53,607 nt of DNA from Comamonadaceae bacterium (GTDB taxonomy: Bacteria; Pseudomonadota; Gammaproteobacteria; Burkholderiales; Burkholderiaceae_C): assembly GCA_947450675.1 (NCBI GenBank), contig CANFWI010000018.1, positions 1 through 53,607 of the forward strand, read 5' to 3'. Positions 1-8,237 of this stretch are shown piece by piece. Position numbers and translations under genes: made by a program. The notes under the pieces are model-generated. The model did no database searches. It was not told the DNA's origin and saw only the letters and a list, made by a program, of their open reading frames with translations. Numbering within the stretch: position 1 is the stretch's first letter; each line of letters opens with the position of its first letter.

Positions 1-1
1 A

Positions 2-77
2 TGGTGCCGCTTGTCGGAGTCGAACTGACGACCTACCGCTTACAAGGCGGTTGCTCTACCAACTGAGCTAAAGCGGC
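2..77 (-). tRNA. tRNA-Thr (anticodon UGU)
   Basis: Read on the minus strand this folds as a full cloverleaf. The acceptor stem is GCCGCTT/AAGCGGC with discriminator A and an encoded CCA end. The anticodon stem is ACCGC/GCGGT with loop CTTGTAA, giving anticodon UGU, which reads threonine ACA codons. The T-loop carries the usual TTCGACT. The 5' end lies 13 bases after the sspB stop, so it may be processed from an sspA-sspB transcript or have a promoter inside sspB. Confidence 0.96.
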
Positions 78-90
78 AACGGGGTATAGT

Positions 91-609
91 TTACTTCACG
101 CTCTTGAGTGCTGGCCGCTTTACTGCAGATTTTTTTGGTGGTTCAGGCGATCCATCGTCCGACACCAGCTTAAACGGCTTGTTGCCGTCTTGCGCAGGCG
201 GTGATGGCGCCAACGACAACGCTGCGTCTGCGGTAACGCCAGCGGCTTCAGTCGCACTTGAGCCCGCCTTAGTTGCCACTGGCGCAGGGAAAGCCATACC
301 TTGTCCGTTTTCACGGGCATAGATGGCAATCACGCGGCCTATCGGCACGTGTATTTCACGGGCACTGCCTGCAAAGCGTGCTTTGAACTCAATGAAATCG
401 TTGCCCAGTTTGAGCGAACTGGTCGCACCAAAGCTGATGTTCAAAACGATCTCATTGTTCTTGACGTATTCACGCGGCACTTGCACGGTGTCGTCGACGA
501 GCACGGCCACATAGGGCGTGAAGCCGTTGTCGGTACACCATTCATACAGCGCCCGTATCAGATACGGGCGTGTCGAGCTTGCGTCCAGCGCATTCATGAA
601 TTCAGCCAA
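91..609 (-). CDS. sspB: ClpXP adaptor / stringent starvation protein B
   Basis: 172-residue SspB. In the family it tethers ssrA-tagged and other substrates to ClpXP. The N-terminal two thirds (about residues 8-110) carry the conserved SspB fold, with the hallmark segments RPYLIRALYEWCTDNG and HVPIGRVIAIYARENGQGM. The rest is a low-complexity, Ala/Pro/Ser-rich linker ending in a basic tail (PKKSAVKRPALKSVK), which matches the family plan of a flexible tail that ends in a ClpX-docking peptide. It lies 17 bases downstream of sspA, so the two are probably co-transcribed. The start could be Met5 (MNALDASS), four codons inside the longest frame. Confidence 0.95.
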   Translation of the reverse strand: MAEFMNALDASSTRPYLIRALYEWCTDNGFTPYVAVLVDDTVQVPREYVKNNEIVLNISFGATSSLKLGNDFIEFKARFAGSAREIHVPIGRVIAIYARENGQGMAFPAPVATKAGSSATEAAGVTADAALSLAPSPPAQDGNKPFKLVSDDGSPEPPKKSAVKRPALKSVK

Positions 610-626
610 AGCGTTGTCTTCTGCAA

Positions 627-1238
627 TTACTTGCGCATGACTTTTTCGGATGGCGTCAGCGCTTCAATGTAGGCCGGACGCGAGAAGATGCGTTCAGCGT
701 ACTTGAGCAATGGTGCCGCGTTTTTCGACAAGTCAATACCGTAATAGTCCAGACGCCACAACAGCGGCGCAATCGCCACGTCGAGCATGGAGAAGTTGTC
801 ACCCAGCATGAACTTATTTTTCAAGAACACGGGGGCCAATTGCGTCAGACGATCACGCACATGTGAGCGGGCTTTTTCAAGCAATTTCTCGTTGCCTTTG
901 GTGGCGCGTGATTCGAGCGTGGCAACGTGAACAAACAGTTCTTTTTCGAAGTTCAGCAAGAACAGACGGACGCGGGCGCGGTCGACTGGGTCGCCGGGCA
1001 TGAGCTGTGGATGCGGGAAACGCTCGTCAATGTATTCATTGATGATGTTTGACTCGTACAGGATCAGGTCGCGCTCAACCAGAATCGGCACTTGGCCGTA
1101 CGGGTTCATGACATTGATGTCTTCAGGCTTGTTGTACAGGTCAACGTCGCGGATTTCAAAGTCCATGCCTTTTTCAAACAACACAAAGCGGCAACGATGG
1201 GAGAAGGGGCAGGTTGTGCCTGAATAAAGGACCATCAT
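627..1238 (-). CDS. sspA: Stringent starvation protein A (GST-fold regulator)
   Basis: 203-residue SspA, a glutathione S-transferase-fold protein without expected GST activity. In gammaproteobacteria it binds RNA polymerase during starvation and acid stress. The N-terminal thioredoxin-like domain starts with LYSGTTCPFSHRCRFVLFEK and has the conserved PYGQVPILVERDLILYES. The helical C-terminal domain contains MLGDNFSMLDVAIAPLLWRLDYYGI. Tandem ATG codons begin the gene, with AGGAG about nine bases before the first. It is followed by sspB and preceded by petC, the usual Burkholderiales order. Confidence 0.95.
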   Translation of the reverse strand: MMVLYSGTTCPFSHRCRFVLFEKGMDFEIRDVDLYNKPEDINVMNPYGQVPILVERDLILYESNIINEYIDERFPHPQLMPGDPVDRARVRLFLLNFEKELFVHVATLESRATKGNEKLLEKARSHVRDRLTQLAPVFLKNKFMLGDNFSMLDVAIAPLLWRLDYYGIDLSKNAAPLLKYAERIFSRPAYIEALTPSEKVMRK

Positions 1239-1262
1239 GGTGGGGGACTCCTGGGTGCAAAA

Positions 1263-1306
1263 GGAGTGGGAGACATCAAGTCATCAAGACCTGGGTCTGC
1301 CACTCC
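1263..1306 (-). terminator. Possible petC-sspA intergenic hairpin
   Basis: GGAGTGG (1263-1269) pairs with CCACTCC (1300-1306), and an inner AGACC/GGTCT repeat sits at 1287-1298. On the minus strand the stem is followed by CTTTTGC. This could be a weak terminator or attenuator between petC and sspA. The loop is long and the T-tract short, so confidence is low. Confidence 0.3.
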
Positions 1307-1341
1307 ATAAGGTGCAAGGCATTGCTGCCTAGCGAAAAAAT

Positions 1342-2106
1342 TTACTTGACGTCTTTCCAGAACGCTGCGTTCAGACGCCAAGCGACAAAGGTAAACATAC
1401 AGAGAAACAACAGCACCCAGACGCCAACGCGCACGCGGGTGTTTTGAGCGGGCTCGCCCATCCACTGCAGATAACCGACCAAATCAGCCATAGACTGGTC
1501 GTATTGCAAAGGCGTCATCGTGCCAGGGCTGACCTGTTTCCAACCTTTGAAAACCTGAACTTCATGTTCGTGGCTGCTGTGAGTTTCGTACTGCGGCTCA
1601 CGCACACCTTGCATTTCCCACAGCACATGCGGCATGGCCACGCCAGGGAAAGCCAGATTGTTCCAGCCAGTGGCCTTGGTCTCGTCACGGTAGAAAGTGC
1701 GCATGTACGTGTAAAGGTAGTCCGAACCCGAGCCTTGGGCGCCGGCACGCGAACGCGCAATGACGGTCAAGTCAGGTGGGTTGCCGCCAAACCAGTCTTT
1801 TCCCTGTTTAGGGCTCATCGCGATTTTCATGGTTTCACCGACTTTGTCGGTGGCGAACAGCAAGTTGTCCTTGATCTGCTGCTCGGTCAGGCCAATGTCG
1901 GTCAGGCGGTTGTAGCGCATGAAGGCCGCTGCATGGCAATTCAGGCAGTAGTTGACAAAGATCTTGGAACCGTTTTGCAGTGCACCCAAGTCGTTGGTCT
2001 TGTCAGGCGCTTTGTCCCAAGCAATACCCACCGTGTTGGCGTGTGCACCAGTGACAAGCAGCAAGGATGCCAGGAGACCCAGCGCCAAATGTTTGAATTT
2101 ATTCAT
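1342..2106 (-). CDS. petC: Cytochrome c1 subunit of the bc1 complex
   Basis: Cytochrome c1, the haem c subunit of ubiquinol-cytochrome c reductase (complex III), which passes electrons from the Rieske protein to soluble cytochrome c. I start it at ATG 2106 (MNKFKHLALG), preceded by GGAG at suitable spacing; a longer frame would run into petB. An N-terminal signal peptide (about residues 1-23, ending AHA) precedes the haem-binding motif CLNCH at residues 54-58. The C-terminal membrane anchor is VGVWVLLFLCMFTFVAWRL. It follows petB by 16 bases in the petABC operon. Haem attachment would rely on the ResB/CcsB pair encoded at 46375-49922. Confidence 0.97.
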   Translation of the reverse strand: MNKFKHLALGLLASLLLVTGAHANTVGIAWDKAPDKTNDLGALQNGSKIFVNYCLNCHAAAFMRYNRLTDIGLTEQQIKDNLLFATDKVGETMKIAMSPKQGKDWFGGNPPDLTVIARSRAGAQGSGSDYLYTYMRTFYRDETKATGWNNLAFPGVAMPHVLWEMQGVREPQYETHSSHEHEVQVFKGWKQVSPGTMTPLQYDQSMADLVGYLQWMGEPAQNTRVRVGVWVLLFLCMFTFVAWRLNAAFWKDVK

Positions 2107-2122
2107 GGTCTGAAACTCCGGC

Positions 2123-3523
2123 TCAGTGGGCAGCAAAGGTCACGCGATCAGGCACGGGCTTGAACGTACCCAGCCGGCTCCACCAAGGCATCAACAAGAA
2201 AAAGCCAAAGTAGAACAAGGTCCCAATTTGCGAGACACGCTCGTTGACAGGTGACGGCGGCTTGATGCCAAGGTAACCCAGAACGATGAAATTAATCACG
2301 AAAATTGCATAGAGGTATTTGTGCCAATCAGGACGATAACGAATCGACTTGACTTCGCTGTTGTCCAGCCAAGGCAGGAAGAACAAGATGACGACCGCAC
2401 CGCCCATGGCGACGACACCCCAGAATTTAGCATCCGTCACCATCATGGCAGCGATCAGCAGCAGAGCTGCCAGCGCAATCGCGCCCTTGAGTAAGGCAGC
2501 AACACGGCCCTTCAACACCGTGAACGCAGCCGCAGCAGCGACGCAAGCCACCAAGGCATACATCATCTCACCCGTGATGGCGCGCAACATGGAGTAAAAC
2601 GGCGTGAAATACCAGACCGGTGCGATATGCAAAGGTGTCTTCAGGGAGTCAGCAGGGATGAAGTTGTTGTACTCCAAGAAATAGCCGCCGGCCTCTGGTG
2701 CGAAGAAGATCACTGCCGTGAAGATCATCAAAAACACGCTGACAGCAAAGACGTCGTGCACGGTGTAGTAAGGGTGAAAAGGAATGCCGTCGAGTGGATT
2801 CCCTTTGGCATCTTTGTGCGCCTTGATTTCAACACCATCCGGGTTGTTAGAGCCGACTTCATGCAGCGCGATCAAATGCGCCACGACGAGGCCAAGCAGC
2901 ACCAGCGGCACAGCAATCACGTGGAACGCAAAGAAACGATTCAAAGTAGCGTCGCCAACCACGAAGTCGCCACGGATCAGCAGTGCCAGATCAGGACCGA
3001 TGAATGGAATGGCCGAAAACAAGTTAACGATCACCTGAGCGCCCCAATAGCTCATCTGGCCCCAAGGCAGCAGATAACCCATGAAGGCCTCAGCCATCAG
3101 CGCCAAGAAAATAGCGCAGCCGAAGATCCAGATCAGTTCACGCGGTTTGCGGTAGCTGCCGTACATCAGGCCACGAAACATGTGGAGATAAACCACGATG
3201 AAGAACGCGCTGGCGCCTGTCGAATGCATGTAGCGAATCAACCAGCCCCAAGGAACGTCGCGCATGATGTATTCGACCGAACCGAAAGCCAAGGCGGCAT
3301 CCGGCTTGTAATTCATCGTCAAAAAGATGCCTGTGACGATCTGGATCACCAGAATCAAGAGCGCGAGTGAGCCAAAAACGTACCAGAAGTTGAAGTTCTT
3401 AGGTGCGTAATACTCGCCCACGTGCTCGTTGTACAGCTTGCTGGCGGGGAAACGGTTGTCAACCCAGTTCAGCAGCTTGGCGCCTACGGGCGCATCGGGG
3501 GAAATTTCTTTGAATTCAGCCAT
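2123..3523 (-). CDS. petB: Cytochrome b subunit of the bc1 complex
   Basis: 466-residue cytochrome b, the membrane core of complex III, with two b haems and the Qo and Qi quinone sites. The family features are present: the N-terminal NFNFWYVFGSLALL helix, WGWLIRYMHSTGASAFF and the following histidine-bearing helices, MGYLLPWGQMSYWGAQVI, the Qo loop PEAGG variant of PEWY, and PVWYFTPFYSMLRAI. The PEAGG segment (FFAPEAGGYFLEYNNF) replaces a canonical tyrosine-containing PEWY with PEAG, as is common in this lineage. It is in an operon with petA and petC. Confidence 0.97.
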   Translation of the reverse strand: MAEFKEISPDAPVGAKLLNWVDNRFPASKLYNEHVGEYYAPKNFNFWYVFGSLALLILVIQIVTGIFLTMNYKPDAALAFGSVEYIMRDVPWGWLIRYMHSTGASAFFIVVYLHMFRGLMYGSYRKPRELIWIFGCAIFLALMAEAFMGYLLPWGQMSYWGAQVIVNLFSAIPFIGPDLALLIRGDFVVGDATLNRFFAFHVIAVPLVLLGLVVAHLIALHEVGSNNPDGVEIKAHKDAKGNPLDGIPFHPYYTVHDVFAVSVFLMIFTAVIFFAPEAGGYFLEYNNFIPADSLKTPLHIAPVWYFTPFYSMLRAITGEMMYALVACVAAAAAFTVLKGRVAALLKGAIALAALLLIAAMMVTDAKFWGVVAMGGAVVILFFLPWLDNSEVKSIRYRPDWHKYLYAIFVINFIVLGYLGIKPPSPVNERVSQIGTLFYFGFFLLMPWWSRLGTFKPVPDRVTFAAH

Positions 3524-3528
3524 AACAA

Positions 3529-3546
3529 TTCCTACTCAGTTAGGAA
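3529..3546 (-). promoter_or_regulatory. petB ribosome binding site within a small hairpin
   Basis: TTCCTA (3529-3534) and TAGGAA (3541-3546) form a 6-bp stem with a 6-nt loop directly before the petB start at 3523. The minus-strand AGGAAT that should act as the Shine-Dalgarno lies in the 3' arm. It could tune translation of petB relative to petA. The stem is short, so this is a suggestion only. Confidence 0.3.
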
Positions 3547-3586
3547 CCCCGTCCACGGCAATACGCGGAAGAGATTCAGACAAGCT

Positions 3587-4222
3587 TCAGGCCTTTTTAT
3601 CTTCGCCAATCAGCAACCGGGTTTCTGACAGGTACATGTGGGGAGGCACCTCCAGATTGTCGGGAGCAGGCTTGTTTTTGTAGACACGGCCGGCCATGTC
3701 GAAGGTCGAACCGTGGCAAGGGCACAAAAAGCCACCGTGCCAATCGTCCGGCACCGAAGGCTGAGCACCCGGCTGGAACTTATCCACCGGCGAGCAACCC
3801 AGGTGTGTGCAAATACCCACCGCCACCATGACTTCAGGCTTGATAGAGCGATTGATATTGCGGGCGTAGACCGGCGTCAACTCGCTCTGCTTGCGCTCGG
3901 ATTTCGGATCGGCCAATTGGTCTTCACCTTTGGTCAACGCCTCCAGCTGCTCAGGCGAACGCCGGAAGATCCAAACCGGCTTGCCGCGCCATTCGACCGT
4001 CAATTTTTCTCCCGGCTTGATCGTGGAAATATCCACTTCGACCGCAGCGCCGGCGGCTTTAGCGCGCTCGGACGGCTGAAAAGTGCTCACAAAAGGCACG
4101 GCTACAGCCGCAACACCCGCGCCGCCTACGGCACACGTGGCAACGATCCAGTTTCTCTTTTGATGGTCGACTGCGGCACCAGGAGGTGCCACAACGCTTG
4201 ATTTATCGCTCGCTTGGGTCAT
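3587..4222 (-). CDS. petA: Rieske iron-sulfur subunit of the bc1 complex
   Basis: 211-residue Rieske protein, which carries the [2Fe-2S] cluster moving electrons from ubiquinol to cytochrome c1. A single N-terminal membrane segment (about residues 24-46) is preceded by KR at residues 22-23, where a twin-arginine motif would be expected. The cluster ligands are Cys138 and His140 (CTHLGC) and Cys167 and His170 (CPCHG). Cys143 and Cys169 are placed to form the stabilising disulfide. AAGGA precedes the ATG. It is the first gene of petABC. Export of the folded domain would use the TatABC system at 8238-9872. Confidence 0.97.
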   Translation of the reverse strand: MTQASDKSSVVAPPGAAVDHQKRNWIVATCAVGGAGVAAVAVPFVSTFQPSERAKAAGAAVEVDISTIKPGEKLTVEWRGKPVWIFRRSPEQLEALTKGEDQLADPKSERKQSELTPVYARNINRSIKPEVMVAVGICTHLGCSPVDKFQPGAQPSVPDDWHGGFLCPCHGSTFDMAGRVYKNKPAPDNLEVPPHMYLSETRLLIGEDKKA

Positions 4223-4469
4223 GAGATTCCTTCAAGAACTCGCTTGAAAAAGGCTTATTGTGGTCAACCCGGCATTGTAACGGAGCAACGTATGGGACTT
4301 TCTCCAGAGCGAACGAATATCTTGACCTCTAGACACCGGGACTCACCTGACACCCTGCTCCTACATAAAAACTGTCCTTTAAGGCTTTTGGCTTCAAGGA
4401 CAACACACCACAATCCACAGTCAGTGCAGCTGGCATCGCTAGTTTGTTTAACCCACGAAAGGTACCCCC

Positions 4470-4901
4470 ATGAGCGTGATGCAAGAGTTCAAAGAGTTTG
4501 CCATCAAAGGCAATGTGATCGACTTGGCGGTCGGCGTCATCATCGGGGCAGCCTTCGGGAAAATCGTCGATTCAGTGGTGACCGACCTGATCATGCCGGT
4601 CATCGGTGCGGTGGTAGGAAAGCTCGATTTTTCGAACCTTTTTCTGGTGCTGGGCGAGGTACCTCTTGGCGTCGCACGCACGCTGGACGGCCTCAAAAAA
4701 GCCGGCGTTCCGGTTTTAGCTTACGGCAACTTCGCCACAGTCGCTGTTAATTTCACCATCTTGGCTTTCATTATTTTCTTCATGGTCAAGCAAATCAACC
4801 GCTTGAAAAAAGCACAAGTGCAGGCTCCTGTCCTTGCTGCCGTCACCCCCGAAGATGTCGTGCTTTTGCGGGAAATTCGTGACAGCTTGAAACGCCATTA
4901 A
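4470..4901 (+). CDS. mscL: Large-conductance mechanosensitive channel MscL
   Basis: 143-residue MscL, the homopentameric inner-membrane pore that opens under hypo-osmotic shock. The amphipathic N-terminus is [22 protein letters not shown]1 is [20 protein letters not shown], including the conserved pore-lining residues, then a periplasmic loop and TM2 ([20 protein letters not shown]), and a charged cytoplasmic C-terminal helix. AAAGG lies about seven bases before the ATG. It stands alone on the plus strand, divergent from petA and convergent with pdxA with only seven bases between stops. Confidence 0.97.
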   Translation: MSVMQEFKEFAIKGNVIDLAVGVIIGAAFGKIVDSVVTDLIMPVIGAVVGKLDFSNLFLVLGEVPLGVARTLDGLKKAGVPVLAYGNFATVAVNFTILAFIIFFMVKQINRLKKAQVQAPVLAAVTPEDVVLLREIRDSLKRH

Positions 4902-4908
4902 AACGCTG

Positions 4909-5976
4909 CTAGTACGCCATTGAACGCGCCATGCGGATCGCCGCCAGCAGGCTGGCCGCATCGGCTTGCCCGCTACCGGCAATGTCAAAAGCCGTGCCGT
5001 GGTCTGGACTGGTGCGCAACAGCGGCAAACCCAGCGTGACGTTGACACCCTGCTCCACACCCATGTACTTCACGGGGATCAGGCCTTGGTCGTGGTACAT
5101 CGCCAACACCACATCAAACTCACCTGCGTGCCCGTCTTTGGCCCGGGCCCGCATGAAAACGGTGTCAGGGGCGAACGGCCCGCTGACCTCAATCCCCGCA
5201 GCCTGTGCAGCCGCAATGGCCGGCGCAATGATCTCGATTTCTTCACGGCCAAAAAGACCGCCTTCACCCGCATGCGGATTCAAGCCGGCCACACCGATCT
5301 TCGGCGCACGCCCCAACACCTGACTCAGCGCAGCATGGGTGATCTGCAAGCTTTCGAGCACCGTCTCAAAACGCACCGCCTCGATCGCCTCGCGCAACGA
5401 CACATGGATGCTGACCAAGACGGTTTTGAGCTCGGGATTGGCCAACATCATGCGCACCGGCACTTGGGCGATAGGTTTGCCGAGAAAGGCTGCCGCTTGG
5501 GCTTGCAGCATTTCGGTGTGCCCCGGAAAACGCGCGTACTCGCCGCCAGCCGCTGACAGCGCCTCTTTGTGGATAGGCGCCGTGACCATGCCGCGCACCT
5601 GACCCGACAGCACGGCACGTGCGGCGGCCACGATGCACTCTGCTGCGGCCCGCCCCGACTCGGCGCTGATCTGACCGTATGCCGGCACAGCCGCCAGCGT
5701 GCAACCCTGCCAGACGCCGATGCAATTCGGCGGCACGCTCGCGCCATCAGCCAGACTCACCACTTCCGCGACTGCTTGGACAGGCCTGCGGTGCCAAGTC
5801 GCTGCCACCAGCGTTGCCCGGCGCATCACCGCCACATCACCCACCACGATGCAACCAACCGTCACTTCAGGCGCTTCTAAAAAGGCTTTGGCAATGATTT
5901 CAGGGCCAATGCCTGCGGCATCACCCATGGTGATCAGGAATGGAAGTGCAGTGGTCATGTTGTTCAGGCTGTTCAT
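4909..5976 (-). CDS. pdxA: 4-hydroxythreonine-4-phosphate dehydrogenase
   Basis: 355-residue PdxA, which oxidises 4-phosphohydroxy-L-threonine in de novo pyridoxal 5'-phosphate synthesis. Family segments are ITMGDAAGIGPEIIAKAF at the N-terminus and three metal-site histidine regions: PGHTEML, GLNPHAGEGGLFG and AMYHDQGLIPVKY. Near the C-terminus is LRTSPDHGTAFDIAGSG. The ATG at 5976 overlaps the stop of the upstream Nif3-family gene (ATGA), which suggests translational coupling. Met7 (MTTALPFL) is an alternative start. Neither start has a strong Shine-Dalgarno. Confidence 0.96.
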   Translation of the reverse strand: MNSLNNMTTALPFLITMGDAAGIGPEIIAKAFLEAPEVTVGCIVVGDVAVMRRATLVAATWHRRPVQAVAEVVSLADGASVPPNCIGVWQGCTLAAVPAYGQISAESGRAAAECIVAAARAVLSGQVRGMVTAPIHKEALSAAGGEYARFPGHTEMLQAQAAAFLGKPIAQVPVRMMLANPELKTVLVSIHVSLREAIEAVRFETVLESLQITHAALSQVLGRAPKIGVAGLNPHAGEGGLFGREEIEIIAPAIAAAQAAGIEVSGPFAPDTVFMRARAKDGHAGEFDVVLAMYHDQGLIPVKYMGVEQGVNVTLGLPLLRTSPDHGTAFDIAGSGQADAASLLAAIRMARSMAY

Positions 5977-6782
5977 GCCGGATTGTCAATGTCGACGAAC
6001 TGATGCAGCAAGCCGTATTGCGACGCCACATGAGCCGCCACCGCTGGCGCACCGTAGCGTTCTGAGGCGTGGTGACCGCAGGCAATATAAGCCACCCCCA
6101 TTTCGCGGGCATAGTGAGCTTGCGGTTCGGAAATTTCGCCTGTGATGAAGACATCTGCGCCGGCCTCGATCGCAGCTTCGAAATACCCTTGCGCTCCGCC
6201 TGTGCACCAAGCGATATGTTGAATCGCGCCCGTTTGGCCGGTCGGTCGGCCGACCAGCACAACCTGTCGCCCCAGCACCGCTGAAACGTGGCTGGCCAAA
6301 CTGTCAGCGGTGGCGAACGCATCAGCAACCACGCTGCGGCCCATGAAGCCCAGCCCCGATTCGCCAAACCGACCCGCCTCACCTTCGTGGGGACTGAGGC
6401 CGAGAAGTCGCCCCAACTGCGCGTTGTTGCCCAGCTCCGGGTGCGCGTCGAGTGGCAGGTGGTACGCATAAAGATTGATGTCATGCGCCAACAGCAAGGC
6501 TAGCCGCTGCTTCATCCAGCCCGTGACGCGACCGTCCTGGCCGCGCCAAAAGAGTCCGTGGTGCACAAAAATCGCATCGGCTTGCCACGCCACCGCCGCC
6601 TCTATCAGCGCTAGGCTGGCCGTCACCCCGGAGACCATACGCCGCACTCTAGGCTTGCCTTCGACCTGAAGACCGTTGGGGCCGTAATCTTTGAAGCGCT
6701 CGGGCTGCAGCAGGCGGTTGAAAGCCGCCAACAACTCAGCTCTGGAGACACCGTCGGACGTCGCGTCCTGGGGTGTCGTCAC
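5973..6782 (-). CDS. Nif3-like dinuclear metal centre protein
   Basis: 269-residue member of the Nif3/YbgI (DUF34) family. Members form hexameric rings with a dinuclear metal site, and the biochemical role is not settled. Visible ligand motifs are FVHHGLFWRG, AYHLPLDAHPELGNN and, near the end, ACGHHASERYG. An internal stretch, DVFITGEISEPQAHYAREMG, is also typical. The gene is co-transcribed with pdxA through a four-base overlap. In many betaproteobacteria a Nif3 gene sits beside respiratory or protease genes, as here next to the DegS-like protease on the opposite strand. Confidence 0.92.
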   Translation of the reverse strand: MTTPQDATSDGVSRAELLAAFNRLLQPERFKDYGPNGLQVEGKPRVRRMVSGVTASLALIEAAVAWQADAIFVHHGLFWRGQDGRVTGWMKQRLALLLAHDINLYAYHLPLDAHPELGNNAQLGRLLGLSPHEGEAGRFGESGLGFMGRSVVADAFATADSLASHVSAVLGRQVVLVGRPTGQTGAIQHIAWCTGGAQGYFEAAIEAGADVFITGEISEPQAHYAREMGVAYIACGHHASERYGAPAVAAHVASQYGLLHQFVDIDNPA

Positions 6783-7031
6783 GGCGCTTTTCCTGCATTT
6801 ATTTTGCTGATCATCGGCATTGCTTCACATCCTTTGACTTGTACGGGCCAGAGTTCGGATTATCAGGGTGATCCCGCCGCTTGCATCTCGCCAGCCAGCC
6901 CGCAGATGGCTATTGCACCGCTGTGCTGCTGATCCTGCGGCCAATCAGTCAAAATCAGTGGTGTGCGTTTCAGTCTCTGACTGTCAAGCCGGCTGTTCAT
7001 CACCTTATTTTGATTTTTGGCAATCACCACC

Positions 7032-8180
7032 ATGCGCAGATCTTGGCTCTTGTTTTCACAGCTTGTGACCGTCTTGCTAGCGGTTTATTTTGTGGTCGTC
7101 AGCCTGAAACCTCAATGGTTAGAGCGCGGCAGCCACCTAGGCGGGCTCACGGTGATCGAAGCACCAGCCGGCAGCACGGGCAAGATAGCCGGCGGCGCCC
7201 CCGGCAGTTTCAGCGCGGCCGCCAAAGCTGCCTCGGGGGCAGTCGTCAGCATCATTGCCAGTAAAGCCGCCGCCAGGACACCCAACACTGAAGACCCTTG
7301 GTTCCGTTTCTTCTTTGGCGATCAGGTGCGCAATGAGGCACAAGTCGGGCTCGGCAGTGGCGTCATCGTCAGCCCGAGCGGCTACATCCTGACCAACAAC
7401 CATGTGGTCGAAGGCGCTGACGACATCGAAGTCATTCTGATTGACTCACGCAGAGCCAAAGCCAAAGTGATCGGCACAGATCCAGAAACAGACTTGGCCA
7501 TCCTCAAAATCGAGCTCAACAAGTTGCCCGTCATCGTGCTCGGCAGTTCCGAGTCGCTGGAGATTGGCGATCAAGTGCTGGCCATCGGCAACCCTTTCGG
7601 CGTTGGGCAAACCGTCACCAGCGGCATCATCAGCGCGCTGGGCCGCAGCCAGCTGGGCATCAACGTGTTTGAGAATTTCATCCAAACCGACGCCGCCATC
7701 AACCCTGGCAATTCGGGTGGCGCACTGGTCGACACGCAAGGCCGCTTGTTGGGCATCAACACCGCCATTTATTCGCGCTCAGGCGGCTCCATGGGCATCG
7801 GCTTTGCCATCCCGGTCTCGACCGCTCGCCAAGTGCTGGAGAGCATCGTCAGGGACGGTCAGGTGACACGCGGCTGGATTGGCGTCGAACCCCGGGAGTT
7901 GAATGCTGAACTGGCACAGACCTTCAATATTTCAGCCAAAAGCGGGGTGATCATCACGGGTGTTTTGCAAAACGGCCCTGCGGCTGCGGCTGGTATCAAG
8001 CCCGGCGATGTCATCACCGCGGTGGCCCAAAAACCGGTGAGCAACGTCGCCGAATTGCTCAGCGCTGTCGCCGCCCTGAAGCCCAACGTGAGCGCACCGT
8101 TGAGTGTGACGCGGGGCCATGTCAATTTAGAGATAGCGGTGACACCGAGCAAGCGGCAACGGCCAGCGCTGCCCCGCTAA
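7032..8180 (+). CDS. DegS/AlgW-like S1C serine protease with one PDZ domain
   Basis: Trypsin-like HtrA-family protease of about 382 residues, tethered by one N-terminal membrane segment (MRRSWLLFSQLVTVLLAVYF) and facing the periplasm. The catalytic triad is visible as His in TNNHVVEGAD, Asp in DPETDLAILKI and Ser in NPGNSGGALVD. A single PDZ domain covers roughly the last 95 residues. One anchor plus one PDZ is the DegS/AlgW plan, so regulated cleavage of an envelope-stress anti-sigma factor is a reasonable inference. I chose ATG 7032; a TTG at 7017 would add five residues and neither has a clear Shine-Dalgarno. A weak promoter-like pair, TTGACT/GATTAT, lies at 6834-6863. Confidence 0.92.
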   Translation: MRRSWLLFSQLVTVLLAVYFVVVSLKPQWLERGSHLGGLTVIEAPAGSTGKIAGGAPGSFSAAAKAASGAVVSIIASKAAARTPNTEDPWFRFFFGDQVRNEAQVGLGSGVIVSPSGYILTNNHVVEGADDIEVILIDSRRAKAKVIGTDPETDLAILKIELNKLPVIVLGSSESLEIGDQVLAIGNPFGVGQTVTSGIISALGRSQLGINVFENFIQTDAAINPGNSGGALVDTQGRLLGINTAIYSRSGGSMGIGFAIPVSTARQVLESIVRDGQVTRGWIGVEPRELNAELAQTFNISAKSGVIITGVLQNGPAAAAGIKPGDVITAVAQKPVSNVAELLSAVAALKPNVSAPLSVTRGHVNLEIAVTPSKRQRPALPR

Positions 8181-8237
8181 ACAACACGCGTTTTTAGGCG
8201 GTGTTGAGCGCCCTGCCGCCAACGGCGGTCTAGCAGC

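Noticed and set aside
8181..8237. Terminator between the DegS-like gene and tatC
   Set aside because: CAACAC/GTGTTG and CCGCC/GGCGG repeats exist but neither is followed by a T-run on either strand, so I do not call a terminator.
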